DNA of 64,000 nucleotides, from the NCBI GenBank assembly GCA_038363925.1, contig JAQQWL010000005.1, forward strand, positions 620,001-684,000, written 5' to 3'. The translations under genes were made by a program, and so were the position numbers. Below, piece after piece: positions 46,181-56,595 of this stretch. Source of the DNA: Apiospora phragmitis (taxonomy: Eukaryota; Ascomycota; Sordariomycetes; Amphisphaeriales; Apiosporaceae). The notes under the pieces were generated by a model. That model saw nothing but the letters and a program-made list of their open reading frames with translations, searched no databases and had not been told where the DNA came from. Within the stretch, counting starts at the first letter, position 1. Each line of letters starts with the position of its first letter.

Positions 46181-47342
46181 TCATGGCGTCATAGTTCGGA
46201 CTATACCTGTCAAATACTCCTCTTGAGTCATCAATCTGATCTCGCCAGGAGCATCAGGGTCGCCGGGAATATAGAACTCAACATAAGATGTGCGAGAAAA
46301 GCCGAAGTCATACTCTTGCTGCCGTGGTTGGCTACAGGAGAATGCGTGATTGACCATTTTACCGAAGAATAGTTCAACAATTTCCACGTTGGCACCTTGC
46401 AGTTTTCTGGTGTTGTCGATAACCTCAAATGCCCCACTGTCATAACGAATGCTTCGCCTTCCGTCCTTGTCCCAAATCGTCACACCGTAGAAGGCTTTGG
46501 CAAGCTCGACTACATGGCATGCGTTGATCTTAATGTAGAAACAACAGTCGGAAGGGTTTTCTGGAAACACCGGCCAAAATTCGCAATGCTTGCCGTTTCT
46601 GACAATCATGTTGCAAATTGGTCCATCGAAGACTAGCGGTAAAAACCTTGCAAGTGGGCTTTGAGAGTTGTCTGTGGGACGGACTTCGTTTTCATCGTTC
46701 GAACGGCTAGACCGGTTGGCAGCTATCTGGCTGCTTTTAAGAAGGATGGGAGCCGGTAGGGTCGATGGTGAATTAGGCCGTGCACGCTTCGAAGGACGCT
46801 CTGATTCACGGACTGTCGAGAACTCCTGAAGGGGGAATGAGATGTTTGCTGCTTCAAGATATCCTGTTTAGTTAGCTAATGCCCAGAAAGGAACGTTGGA
46901 ACGAAAGTAGAAACCTACTACGATGGTCTGAGCAACGTTTACAAGTCCAAAGAACATGTTGAATGAGACGGTCGATGCTCTCGTGCCGCTGGATTTCCAG
47001 AATCCTTTGCCCAAGCACTTTTGGCTCATTTCGACTCAACCATTCTTGGAGCTGTTGCGAGCTGAGCTTCTTTCTAACGAGCACGTAAAGAAAGAATGGG
47101 ATGAAACCCGACGACAGAAGAGCTTTTGCACAATCACGCTCGGCTTGGTCAACAGCGACGTCGTCGCCTTGGCTGGGGAAGGCGGCGTCCTGGCTGGGGA
47201 GTGGGCAAAGTAATTCAAGAAAGCGAGTGAAGTTAGATGGGGCTTTGTTTGTGGGAACTTCGGCAGATAGAAGCTTTTCGAAAGTGTAAGTAATTGCAGT
47301 TCCACCGTCTTGCATTGTTGGGCCAGCTGTATCATCCATCAT
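46181..47342 (-). CDS. Orphan two-exon gene between inverted minisatellites
   Basis: Exon 1 (47342-46919) starts MMDDTAGPTMQDGG. A 55-nt intron (46864-46918, donor GTAGGT, GCTAACT branch, CAG acceptor) joins R142 to YLEAANISF, and exon 2 runs to TGA at 46181. The frame is open for 368 residues. Residues 1-140 are helical and Leu-rich, with a CKRC pair near the end. A basic ERPSKRARPNSPS segment that could be a nuclear signal follows. The C-terminal 150 residues form a compact, aromatic-rich domain (KHCEFWPVFPENPSDCCFYI, FYGVTIWDKDGRRSIRYD, YVEFYIPGDPDAPGEIRLM). I do not recognise either domain. The ATG at 47342 was chosen because upstream in-frame codons lie in the low-complexity promoter repeat. 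No breaks were seen, so it is probably expressed. Related CTTCCCACACAGCC-type repeats border it on both sides in opposite orientation. Confidence 0.62.
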
Positions 47343-47385
47343 AAGTTGTGTGGGAAGAAAGGAGGATGGAAAACGGTACGGGAGT

Positions 47386-47450
47386 CTGTGTGGGAGGCTG
47401 TGTGGGAAGCTGTGTGGGAGGCTGTGTGTGGGAAGCTGTGTGGGAAGCGG
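47386..47450 (-). repeat. Imperfect minisatellite, inverted relative to 45406-45534
   Basis: On the plus strand it reads as five or so units of TGTGTGGGAGGC/TGTGTGGGAAGC. On the minus strand these are GCCTCCCACACA and GCTTCCCACACA, close to the GCTTGCCTCCCACAC rhythm of the downstream array. It lies in the promoter/5' leader of the orphan gene. Isolated GTGTGGGAAG copies continue to about 47520. Confidence 0.75.
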
Positions 47451-47545
47451 TGAAGATATGTAGAAGATGTGTGAGAACATTGTCGCAAACTGCTGTGGGA
47501 AACTGTGTGGGAAGAGGGGTTGGGGAGAAGATGCACAGGCCTTAA

Positions 47546-48660
47546 AGCGAGGGATAGTGTTGCCGGCCAACTTAGCGAGCCAAGCGGGATGCAACCACTC
47601 CCTGATTGGCCAGAACTTCAGACAAGGGTTTTGATCTACAGATAGAAATGCAAATCTGAGCACCTTGTCCGCACTTCCACTACTGTACGTACCACCTATC
47701 CATACTTATGCCTTCGTTCTCCAAATCACATGCGCCCGCGTACCTACCTAGCGCGTTGAACGACTCCTACCTGTCTTGTACCTACTTTCCACCACTACCG
47801 CGACCTACCTAGATTTATCTCTCACATATCCCATATCAAGCTGCACATCATTATAATCGTCCACTGAGTTTGCGATATAATTAGACCGATTATCAAGAGT
47901 ACCTACTCTAGGTGGACCATGGTGGCTGAAACACTTGTTCGACGCCACGCAAATTACCATTCGAAGCCTACTAAGCCTGGTCGTGATCACCGTAAAGCTT
48001 TATTAGCATTGCTCTAGAAGCGATCTAAAGCGTGTGAATAATTGATGGGCCAAATAACTGGCCTGATATTTTATCGGAGAGAGAGGTGGCATTTGGACAT
48101 GAAGTTCAACAAATGGAAGGGAGTTGCTTCTGAAACGGGTCGGTAACGGTGAATTGGGTACGGTGTGTGGCATCCCAAGTGCTCCCAGGATCAGCAACAG
48201 GAGTGCACACCAGGGGCCTTGACATATGCATTGTCCCATGGCAAGTGACAAGTTCCAGCAAATCATTGATTGCATGCGCAAGTCACCCAAGTAGTTACTG
48301 CAGCTCCCATTTGACCACGTCTTTTACGGCCGACACAACTTTCATCTACCCGCACAGAAGCCAGCGTAATATACAACTGAACATGCTCCCACACCTACGT
48401 GGAGGAAATGACCAACGTAAAGAACATCATCCCAGATAAGCACTCATCTCTTGCGACGATAGAGTACGACCATGGTCCGTGGAAAGATAAGATGGCTCGC
48501 TCAGCCGGGCTAGTCGGCCAGGCGTAACATATTTATCTGTCACATTCCGGTTGTCCAATATCAATATCTGTGTCTTTTTAACTTATCACCTACTCATTTG
48601 AAGCTCGGTCGTCAAACACATATTTACTCCAGTCCTCGAATCCGGTTCATTCGACTACTG
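47546..48660. other. No supported gene
   Basis: The frames at 48003-48290 (-) and 48149-48439 (+) have no motif. From about 48530 the sequence takes on promoter character for the small gene at 48666, with a CCAAT box at 48555-48559 and a pyrimidine-rich leader. Confidence 0.4.
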
Positions 48661-48665
48661 AAACC

Positions 48666-48821
48666 ATGTCTGTTCATGAACGCGAGCAGCTATTCAACTA
48701 TGTCAATTGCCCCAAGTGTGGATACAACAATGTCTCTGGAAGGGAAACCTGCGACGGTTCAGTAAAGGACGGGAATACCACGAAAAAGTGCGGGGCAGCC
48801 TTGCCAGTGGTCAAGAAATAG
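48666..48821 (+). CDS. 51-residue zinc-ribbon-like protein
   Basis: ATG at 48666 in a good fungal context (GAAACCATGTC), stop TAG at 48819-48821. The 51 residues contain NCPKCGYNN early, then ETCDGS and KKCGAALP. Four cysteines arranged C-x2-C ... C-x12-C can bind one zinc ion in a ribbon. Short Cys4 proteins of this kind are common in fungi and may bind RNA, ribosomes or partner proteins. No specific role can be given. The upstream 110 bases hold a CCAAT box and a CT-rich leader, supporting expression. No intron or break. Homology would be hard to detect at this length. Confidence 0.5.
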   Translation: MSVHEREQLFNYVNCPKCGYNNVSGRETCDGSVKDGNTTKKCGAALPVVKK

Positions 48822-49186
48822 AAAGCAAATGTCATTAGGTAACAGTGGTACATATACCAAACAAATTAAGGGTGCGCTAATATAATATAGAGAATGGAGG
48901 AACATAGATTCTAGCATCTCGAGCAGCGAAAGCAGGAATCATGGGACGAGGTGGTATACTATGTCGTTTGAGAGTACAGCTAGAAATAGTTGCTTAGGTA
49001 ATACACGACATTATTACACGGTGTGCTGTTGCTGTACCTGTTGCACTATGACACTGGCTAGCAAGCCTGTCAACCTTGTAGATACCAACAAGTTGCACAA
49101 TGTCTATCTCGATTCTTCAGTCCTAACAGCAGCCAGAAAATGCGTGGGAACACCGACTACGATGTAATTGACGTGCTAGATATCTG
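48822..49186. other. Convergent intergenic spacer
   Basis: Three-prime ends of the small zinc-ribbon gene (+) and the APH-like gene (-) face each other here. The frame at 48961-49167 has no motif. Confidence 0.4.
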
Positions 49187-50122
49187 TTAGGACCACCATT
49201 TGATCCAGTTATCAATGACCTCAGGGAAGCCTTCAGCACCCAGCTGCCTTCCCACCCGTACTCTCCAATCAGATGAGTCGTACGCATCACTGGCTGTAGC
49301 GTCAGGCTCCTTCAGGTCCAATCCGCTTGATATGTGGAACTTGGTACGGATCCACTCCCTTGGGACAAAGCCAGCAGTTTCCCAGTCAATAACACTCATT
49401 GTTCTATCACCAGTATTCACCAGTAGGTTCCGCGGGCCCATATCGCAATGATAGAACTTGAAGCTGGAGCAATTCATAGACAGTTCCTTGGCATTTGCGG
49501 CAAGATTTTGACGTGAAAAGTCATTAGGATCTCTGCGCCTTCTCATAAATCTGTCAGAAAGCTCCTTCCCGTCAACCCCACCAATATAATCGGCCTCCCA
49601 CTTTTCCAGTTCTTTGCATATGCTGACAGCTCGGTGCACGTAGTATCGTCTTCTGCTTTCATCAATCGTTGGCCAAACTTCATCAAGCAGCTCTCCTGGG
49701 ACTTTACTCGGGACCATAAAGTATCGCAGGCCCCAAAGCGCATAATATAGGCATTCGGGAATCGTGAAGCTTAGGTCACTTCTTTTGTGGAGCGCTGCCA
49801 AAGTAACATGTTCGCGTGTGGATCGGAGCTCGAACTCGTCCAGGTCCCGCACCTTGAGGAATGCGTCGCCAGCACGCCAGACAGCTGCGCATTCGCCTGC
49901 TTCATGGATCCTTTGAATAGGGCTTGTAGGTGAAAGTGGTCGCGATGGTGGCAGTGGCCATGGTGCATCAGAGAGGGCATAGAACGAGCCATTGCCATCA
50001 CTCCACGAGCAGAGATAATTCTTGTTGGACAATTGACGGGTTAAAAGTAAGTGGTCGCCGATGATCCAAGAATTGTCATCAATCATCTGAACTAACTGCT
50101 GTACGGGGTGTTGGCCCGGCAT
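49187..50122 (-). CDS. APH/choline-kinase-fold phosphotransferase family protein
   Basis: The single-exon ORF encodes 311 residues from the ATG at 50122, the first ATG in frame. The longer open frame to 50215 begins at a non-ATG codon. The hallmarks of the phosphotransferase (APH) kinase fold are present in order. VWRAGDAFLKV (about 81-91) carries the candidate ATP-binding Lys90. FYHCDMGPRNLLVN holds the HxD catalytic loop (H225, D227, N232), and SVIDWETAG provides the metal-binding Asp246 with the characteristic Trp-Glu. In fungi such proteins form large paralogous families acting on small molecules or of unknown substrate. Only the fungal subgroup, not the substrate, can be inferred, and the aminoglycoside name does not imply resistance. 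No frameshift or missing key residue. It is one of the few clearly intact genes in the window. Confidence 0.85.
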   Translation of the reverse strand: MPGQHPVQQLVQMIDDNSWIIGDHLLLTRQLSNKNYLCSWSDGNGSFYALSDAPWPLPPSRPLSPTSPIQRIHEAGECAAVWRAGDAFLKVRDLDEFELRSTREHVTLAALHKRSDLSFTIPECLYYALWGLRYFMVPSKVPGELLDEVWPTIDESRRRYYVHRAVSICKELEKWEADYIGGVDGKELSDRFMRRRRDPNDFSRQNLAANAKELSMNCSSFKFYHCDMGPRNLLVNTGDRTMSVIDWETAGFVPREWIRTKFHISSGLDLKEPDATASDAYDSSDWRVRVGRQLGAEGFPEVIDNWIKWWS

Positions 50123-50713
50123 TGTGAATGGGAAAGGTAATATTTGGCTGGAATTTCGTGCGTGTCTGAATTCTCTCGGGGTGCTTTTACTTCTGGACAG
50201 GAGTCTATGCAACACGGAGGAGTAACATGAGCTCCAAACTGACCCCGTACTTGTTGGTTTTGCGCGAGTCTGAGAATGCTAGGGGGAGGATGTGAGGAGG
50301 ACATGTTGAAGGAAATATTTTCGTATTGCAATGTCAAGCTAGGGCCCAGCCTGGTTGCGAATTTGCTTGGGACGCACTACCTTACGCTAGCTTACTTAAT
50401 TGGGAGGCCCGAGCACCCCGCATCGCAGCTTGTTGACATTCTGACCCAATTGCAAAGACATCGTCTGTTTTCGTTACGGCTACTGAATCGTTGTTCATCT
50501 TAATAATGGCAAATATATTATGCCCTGTTTTATATTAGTCATGCTTTAAGAAAATAGTACTCATTCTCGATATGTTACCTGTAAATGCCCCATCCGTGCC
50601 TCTCCCAGCTTCTGGCTTCTAAGCGGTCTTTCCGAGGTTAGTTTGGCTTAACCCATGTTTCCGCTTATTCGGCACTAACGACCCAGGCTCGTCGACCTGG
50701 AAATGAAGCTTCG
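50123..50713. other. Promoter side of the APH-like gene, no separate gene
   Basis: The frames at 50092-50337 (-) and 50276-50503 (+) have no motif. The acceptor-like CTAACGACCCAG at about 50675-50686 could be the 3' end of an intron leading into the small ORF that follows, meaning that ORF may be a fragment of a longer gene. Confidence 0.35.
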
Positions 50714-51069
50714 ATGCCGCCTATGGGGAGATCCAACCCGAATCGTCTCGTAGATCGCGGCCAATTTGGACGAGCTGGAAGCCGAGGCAGTACCCAAATG
50801 CCCCTCGGATTCCACGACGAGCCAGGAGAGTTTGATCCGAACGTGTTACCGTCTATTGAAGATTCATCACCAGTACGAGACGCTCCGCAGGTAAGTCAAC
50901 GCACCTGTTGATGTGATCAATAACTAATGCCTGGCAGTACTCTCCTACCTCAAGTCACGTTGGTCTGCCCCAACACACGGCTCCGGCCGTGACGCACCGC
51001 CTCTCGACTCAACAGAGATCGTCAGTCCCGAGGCCTGATACACCTGCTCGTCGACGTGAATCAAGCTAG
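50714..51069 (+). CDS. Small two-exon ORF, possibly a gene fragment
   Basis: Exon 1 (50714-50890) reads MPPMGRSNPNRLVDRGQFGR and ends at a GTAAGT donor. A 47-nt intron (50891-50937, CTAAT branch, GGCAG acceptor) joins in phase to YSPTSSHVGLPQ and a stop at 51067-51069, giving 102 residues. The product is Pro/Ser/Arg-rich with no fold that I can see. An upstream acceptor at 50686 keeps the frame open, so the ATG may be internal to a longer gene whose 5' part is lost. Downstream, another frame at 51215-51410 (LLQRFDINDRLLCDNFRDPK) also looks protein-like, so this may be a broken multi-exon gene of about 0.8 kb. Family unknown. Confidence 0.3.
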
Positions 51070-53808
51070 GCAAGCCAAGTCCCCCGTGCGTCGGAACGAT
51101 CAGATCCGCCGACCCAATCACGCCAGTCAAGTCGTGCCCCCTAAACGACCAATACAGTTTAGTTTATATATCCTATTCACGTACACAATTATGGTAAACG
51201 AAGATGGCTTCATACTAATGCCGATCCAACTGTTGCTCCTACCCTTGCACAAGGTGATCCGGCCAAAGGAAGGCCCCACCACCGGCTCCTGCAACGCTTC
51301 GACATTAACGATAGGCTTTTGTGCGACAATTTCCGCGATCCCAAAGAGTATCATGCTCAGGTTCAACACAGGATAGCAGCAGCAGAAAACCCCAGGTGGT
51401 GCTTTGCATCTTAGATTGCGAATCGGGCAACGACAATTGAGAATGATGGGTAGCGGAGGCACTAGTTAGCGACATCGCTCATGCGCTGTGGGTGAAGTCG
51501 GCCTGATGGCACATGAGCGTGACGAGGTGCGCGCTCGCAACCCGCCATCGACCGTCCATTAGGTTAATGCCTTTACAAGGGAATCAGCACCTGATTCTCT
51601 AGGAACTGCAAAGATACATATTGCCGAGCGTTATCTTCAGTATATCGTGTCAAGCATCTGCTTGAATGAAGTACATTCCTTTGCCTTAAGCTCAGTCCTT
51701 CGGTGTGCAAGTGGGACTATTGCAAGGTCTTCGTCGCTTTTGGTGTACTATTTTTAACATCATGCCCCGAAAGGTTCCTGCAGTGGGGTTCGACAGACGT
51801 CAGCACCGCACCGCACGGACCAACTCGAGAACTCATCCAGCCTCATCCAGTTTTCTGTCTTGTTGACATACACAAACTTCACACAGGACATTTGCCTTCA
51901 ACCACCTCCCGCTATCGCCATAAGCACTGCCAATCATGGTTCTCGGGAATCTAGTCTCTTGTCACGTCGTGTCTCAGCACGCGCGCGGAGGCCCCTGCAT
52001 AACGAATAATATTCCTACACCAGATCGAGGGACATACACGTCAACCCAGCTGCTCCTTGTTGCAGTGCTCCTAACTACCCTTGTTTTGAGCTCCTCAAAC
52101 CGGCCGATAATCAAGCTCCGTTTTGGCAGGCACTCATATGAATTAGGCATGCTAGGCGTTACCGCCTGCGAGCCGTGAGAAATACGCCGCATTCCAAGGA
52201 CTTGGTGCTTCCATCAGCAGCGTATCGGCCCTTAGAGGGCTAGCTGGCGTCCCATGCGCAGCCTACCCAACCATTCCGTCCACCGACTGAACGAGCTGCT
52301 ACCCAAACAGGCCACCGCCAAGAATACTAGTCAGGGCTCATACGCCAATGGTCGTGATAATCGCCTGGCACAACACGACAGAGGGAACAAGGGGGACGAA
52401 TGTGAAAAAGTATGACCCTACGGCATCCACACAAACAATGGGGGCGAAGGGCAAGACGAATCTACACAGCGGCCTTGCTCGATTCCGCCAGTGTTGCATT
52501 TCTTGGGCACGAGACTTCGGCACGAGCACAGATGCGGGTGCGAAGACGGCGATGAGAGTGCCACGAATGATGGGGCTGCGCTCGACTGCGTAGGCAGATG
52601 TCGCTATGGGCACAATGACCCTTGGCTCGGATGGTTGAGGACAAGCAACCCGCGAGCTAGCCAGGAGAGACGATGTTATGGGCTGGGCATGTGCATAGGC
52701 ATCGCGAGTCTACTAGTCCAGGGTGGCATATTGAATAATCACTTGCTGAGGTTTACTGCTTTCACTGGCTATGGCAGCCCCGGGCAGCCAGTCCGTGACT
52801 GCATAGGCCACTAGAGACTGGCTACCACTAGTTAAGATCTGAATATCGAATGCTTCACCTAACCTGCCTAGTTCTCACTTTAATGCTTGATCAAACATGC
52901 CGTTGACTTCACATGCCGTTGTTGCTGGCCAACAGACCTATCGGACGTCACGTCTGCACGGCAAGGCCACCACCCGCTGGGCATTGGGTGGTCTAGTACG
53001 CTAAGGGTCGAGTGAAAGCGATGACCCGCCTCAACCTTTTTCGTGCCAGGAAGAGTAGCGGACCTACCAGACCCATTGTGTTATCTTGACTTTCCAACAT
53101 TCAGGGGGTCTGTATCAAGCAAACGAAGGACTCTTGGCACTGCCGGCCGAATGGTGGGACGATGGCTTACATGGCATCCTGCCGGTTGATAACCCTGAAC
53201 CAACGCAAGGATAATGCACAGAAGTATTATCATGGTCTCTCAGCGAGCACAAACGGAGCCGGCACCATGACGAACTGCTGCCTCGGCCAGGATGCAGGGG
53301 TCAAGATGACCATGGTATTATTATGAGGTGGGAGAGGTGGCGGACACAGGCTAGTAATAGCATACTTTATTGCATGCGTACCGGGATGTATTGTGGGCAG
53401 GCATGACGAGACATGTATAAGTCGGTACCAGAACGAGCACTCTGCATAGCTGTAGCGCATGCCGTAGCGGTACGCGATGTTCAATAAGTGACTAGGCCGA
53501 AGCTAGTCCTGCCGGCCAAGGAGTAACTGTGGCCGCATATTAACCGGCCATATACCTCAAACATAATAAGCATAGTTTGCAAATAGTCTCTTTACGGTCC
53601 TTAGACTACGCCCCTTAAGGTGTAGGAGTATATCTAGAGTAGTGCTGTGGTTATACACGGCTGGTTAAAGTAGTCGCCTAAGAGCTAGCTCTGTCCTAAT
53701 TAGCAAGTTAGTTAAGCCGATATGGTTAAATAAACTATTTCTATATTCTACTAGATATTAGAATCTAGAACCTCTTAAGCCTTTACTATTACTCGCCGTT
53801 ATATGTTA
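51070..53808. other. Long stretch without a supported gene
   Basis: It contains the protein-like frame at about 51215-51410 noted above and otherwise only overlapping short frames. The minus-strand frame at 52338-52613 is hydrophobic (two possible membrane segments) but isolated. From 53570 to 53808 the sequence is AT-rich and RIP-like, and the transposon is inserted in that tract. Confidence 0.4.
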
Positions 53809-53810
53809 TA

Positions 53811-53850
53811 AGCTAAGGCACCCCTCCACGGACCGTCCCTTCACGGACCA
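53811..53850 (+). repeat. Left terminal inverted repeat
   Basis: Begins AGCTAAGGCACCCC and has CACGGACC twice. Preceded by TA. Confidence 0.92.
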
Positions 53851-53983
53851 CCGCGTTTTGCCCCACAAACGCGGTTTTCCAACATAGACCCTGGACATGA
53901 AAATGTTAATTTCTAGTACAACTCCTAGTTATTCGTACTATATAATATACTCCTTTTGCTCGCTGTCTATTAATCATTTCAAC

Positions 53984-55651
53984 ATGGCCTCATTCGAGGC
54001 TCAAAAGCGCGCCCACGCTGCGATACATGACGTGAAGCTCGGGCTGGGCGTTCGAGAGGCCGTTCGGAAATGGGATGCCACCCGATCGTACGTCAACCGG
54101 CGCCTAGCCGGTGTGCCGACAAGACAAGAGCTGAATAAGGACCGGCAGGCATTGTCACCTCTCCTAGAGGCTCAATTAGCCCATTGGGCCATTGGCCAAG
54201 CCAGGCTGGGCTTCGCACCGGCGCTGGTCAAGTTCAGATCCATGGCTCAGCGCATGTTGAATGCTTCCGGCACCTCTTACCAGCTAGGGCAGCGATGGCA
54301 TGCGCGGTTTTTGGCCAGAAACGGGGACGTCAAGGCAACTAGGTCCAGAATCATCAATTACAACAGAGTCAACGGCGCCACGGTCGCGAATATCAACGTA
54401 TTCTTCGACAGACTCGATGCGCCCGAATTAGCCAATATCCCTCCTGAGCGCTTCTATAACACGGACGAAATGGGTATCGGCCAAGGCGTTAGGGGCGACC
54501 ATTGGGTGATTTCCGAAGCCACAAGCCATATAGCCCTTAAGAAAGATGTCGAGAAGGGCGAATGGATCACTGCTTTGGAGTGTGTGAGCTGCGATGGGGT
54601 AGCCCTCCCGCCACTGGTCATTTTCAAGGGGGTCGACGTCCAAAGCCAGTGGTTTCCGGACCAGAACCGGCATCTCTGGGACGACTGGCGATTCAAAGCA
54701 TCAGCTAGAGGGTGGACCAGTAATACCACGGCTTTGAATTGGATCGAAGACATCTTTATTCCTCATATACGGTCTCGCCACGGCAACAAATGGGTCGTCC
54801 TGGTTTGTGATGGCCATGAATCGCACACGAACGATGACTTTCTATGGCTCTGTCTTTCAAATAAGATATGGCTAGTCTTTTACGAGCCACACTGCAGTCA
54901 TGTAGTCCAGGTTTTAGATGTAGGAGTCTTCGGGTTATTAAAAAGAAGGCTAAGGAGGCTTTTAAGGGACTATCCGAATACGATCCTTGGGCTAAAGCCT
55001 ACTAAGATGGATATGTTAAAGGTATACCGCCAGGCTAGGATTGACGTATTAACTCCCTCTATAATCAGAAACGCCTGGAGAACGGCTGGGATCTATCCGC
55101 GGGATCGGTCGAAGCCGCTATCGTCGAGATATATCATCCTAGAGGATGTAGGTGTTGCCCGGGTACGTTCTGGGGCACCGGAAGTGGTTGAAAGGGAATC
55201 AACACCCGATTTCGTTGCCGAACTAGCCCCAACACCTATCAAAACACCCTCTGGTGGCCAGGCATTACGGCGAAGTGGTCGTCAGCTAGCTGCCTTAGAC
55301 CCTACTTTCAAGCTCCCTTCTCAACGGCTCTTCGTTCGTAAGGCTAGCAAGGCTCTGGACCAACAAGCCGATAAAATCGCGAGTTTAGAAGCGCAGATCG
55401 ATTATCTTCAATCCAAACTCGACAGAAAGACTGCAAGGGTACGTCAAAAGGTAAGAATCGCACCGGGACAGCGATTCGTTCGCATGGCTGACATACGCCG
55501 GGCCAAGCGGAGGCTAAGGGGTAGAGTCGTATACGAGGACGAAGCCAGCGACGTTGACATGCCAGGCGCGCCTCGCAACGCTGCAGAAGCTGAAGAAGAG
55601 GATGGAACGGAGGCAGAGGACTGTATTATTGTTAGGAACACCCAAAGATAG
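53984..55651 (+). CDS. Pogo-family transposase
   Basis: The ORF encodes 555 residues from the ATG at 53984 (MASFEAQKRAH). The open frame begins 29 codons earlier at 53897, but those residues are AT-rich leader with no family character. An N-terminal psq-type helix-turn-helix (GLGVREAVRKWDATRSYVNR) and a second CENP-B-like helical domain (to about 125) bind the TIRs. The DDE catalytic core then runs FYNTDEMGIGQG (D161), VVLVCDGHESH (D276) and VVQVLDVGVFGLLK (D312), with the typical YEPHCSHV stretch between the last two. The C-terminus has a coiled coil (about 455-490), a basic patch and an acidic tail. The enzyme cuts at the TIRs and reinserts at TA. All three acidic residues are present and the frame is unbroken, so activity is plausible. 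Confidence 0.93.
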   Translation: MASFEAQKRAHAAIHDVKLGLGVREAVRKWDATRSYVNRRLAGVPTRQELNKDRQALSPLLEAQLAHWAIGQARLGFAPALVKFRSMAQRMLNASGTSYQLGQRWHARFLARNGDVKATRSRIINYNRVNGATVANINVFFDRLDAPELANIPPERFYNTDEMGIGQGVRGDHWVISEATSHIALKKDVEKGEWITALECVSCDGVALPPLVIFKGVDVQSQWFPDQNRHLWDDWRFKASARGWTSNTTALNWIEDIFIPHIRSRHGNKWVVLVCDGHESHTNDDFLWLCLSNKIWLVFYEPHCSHVVQVLDVGVFGLLKRRLRRLLRDYPNTILGLKPTKMDMLKVYRQARIDVLTPSIIRNAWRTAGIYPRDRSKPLSSRYIILEDVGVARVRSGAPEVVERESTPDFVAELAPTPIKTPSGGQALRRSGRQLAALDPTFKLPSQRLFVRKASKALDQQADKIASLEAQIDYLQSKLDRKTARVRQKVRIAPGQRFVRMADIRRAKRRLRGRVVYEDEASDVDMPGAPRNAAEAEEEDGTEAEDCIIVRNTQR

Positions 55652-55716
55652 GATTGTTTTATCGATTTTGGTTGTAAAGATGATTCTAATTGAAAGAGGT
55701 GTAATTGCCCCTCAAC

Positions 55717-55757
55717 TGGTCCGTAAAGGGGGTGGTCCGTGGAGGGGTGCCTTAGCT
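55717..55757 (-). repeat. Right terminal inverted repeat
   Basis: Inverse of the left repeat. Its outer 24 bases match perfectly and it also carries two ACGGACC motifs. Followed by TA. Confidence 0.92.
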
Positions 55758-55759
55758 TA

Positions 55760-56595
55760 AGTAACTGCGTTCCTCTTAAGCTTGCTATGACTAGTTGAGC
55801 TAATGGCTACTACGTGATTCCGGCAGCCAGACATCCCACGTCTAGACGATGCACCTACATATTGCTTGCATGACTTAAGAGGCAAGCAGGTATTACCACG
55901 TCGGGCAAGTATAGCGACTCCTCAGAGTCTGTTGTGATAACGGCCCCGGCTTGCAGGTTGAGAGCCCGCATGTTTCCAGGTCAGATCATCCAATCTAGCA
56001 TGCCAGAGGAGGGCTTGATAGACGGAAGGCGAGGACAGTTATATACCTGTGGTGCAGTTCCATGTGCTCCTCCCCTACGGTTTTGGAATCATCGTATGTG
56101 GTTCGCAGTGTGTATGTTGCGTAGCGCCTCTTTCCACATGCCTATGCTCCCTCATTCGTTAAGACTCAAGGATACTCCTCACCATCCTCCAGTCTCTGGT
56201 CCCGTCTCATTCTCTCGCATTGTTGAAGGTGTTCCTCGAAGCTCGTCTATCTTTCGTAGTAAACACAGGCTCACTTGATCACCTATTGTTCTTTCTGACC
56301 TGTTGCTTGCCCGTGTACTGTTGACTAACAGCCACACAACACGAATAAAGCTATTTGTTGTCCTTGAAGACATCCGATTTAACCTGGCTATCCTCGCCAA
56401 TCAGCTTCAGCACCCCAAAACAGCACCTCGTCTCTTACCTTGCTATTATTCAAAGTTCGTCCAGAACCACAGCTAGGAGGCATTCGACCAGCCCGAGTCC
56501 CAATCTCAACCTGTTTGATCTCTTAGAGCCACTGAGTCACTTTCTATAACGTTTTGAACTCGGCACACAGGGATTCGACACCTGATCTGAGCATC
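55760..56595. other. No supported gene
   Basis: It holds the promoter side of the glycosyltransferase gene. The frames at 55934-56278 and 56179-56400 (-) show no motif. Confidence 0.4.

Larger units (their letters stand above)
53811..55757 (+). mobile_element. Complete pogo/Fot1-type DNA transposon
   Basis: A 1,947-bp element is bounded by TA target duplications (53809-53810 and 55758-55759). The terminal inverted repeats are about 40 bp (53811-53850 and 55717-55757). The outer 24 bases are identical, beginning AGCTAAGGCACCCC, and the inner part differs by a few bases. Each TIR holds the ACGGACC motif twice, likely transposase-binding sites. One intact transposase ORF fills the interior. If the outer five bases are instead taken as flank, an alternative TA pair at 53814 and 55753 is possible. 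The element is free of stops and of RIP-type changes although the host sequence on its left is AT-rich, so insertion is recent relative to the local mutation. Confidence 0.92.

Noticed and set aside
52338..52613. 91-codon hydrophobic minus-strand ORF
   Set aside because: Could suggest a membrane protein, but it is isolated, has no continuing exons and is mirrored by an equally long plus-strand frame.
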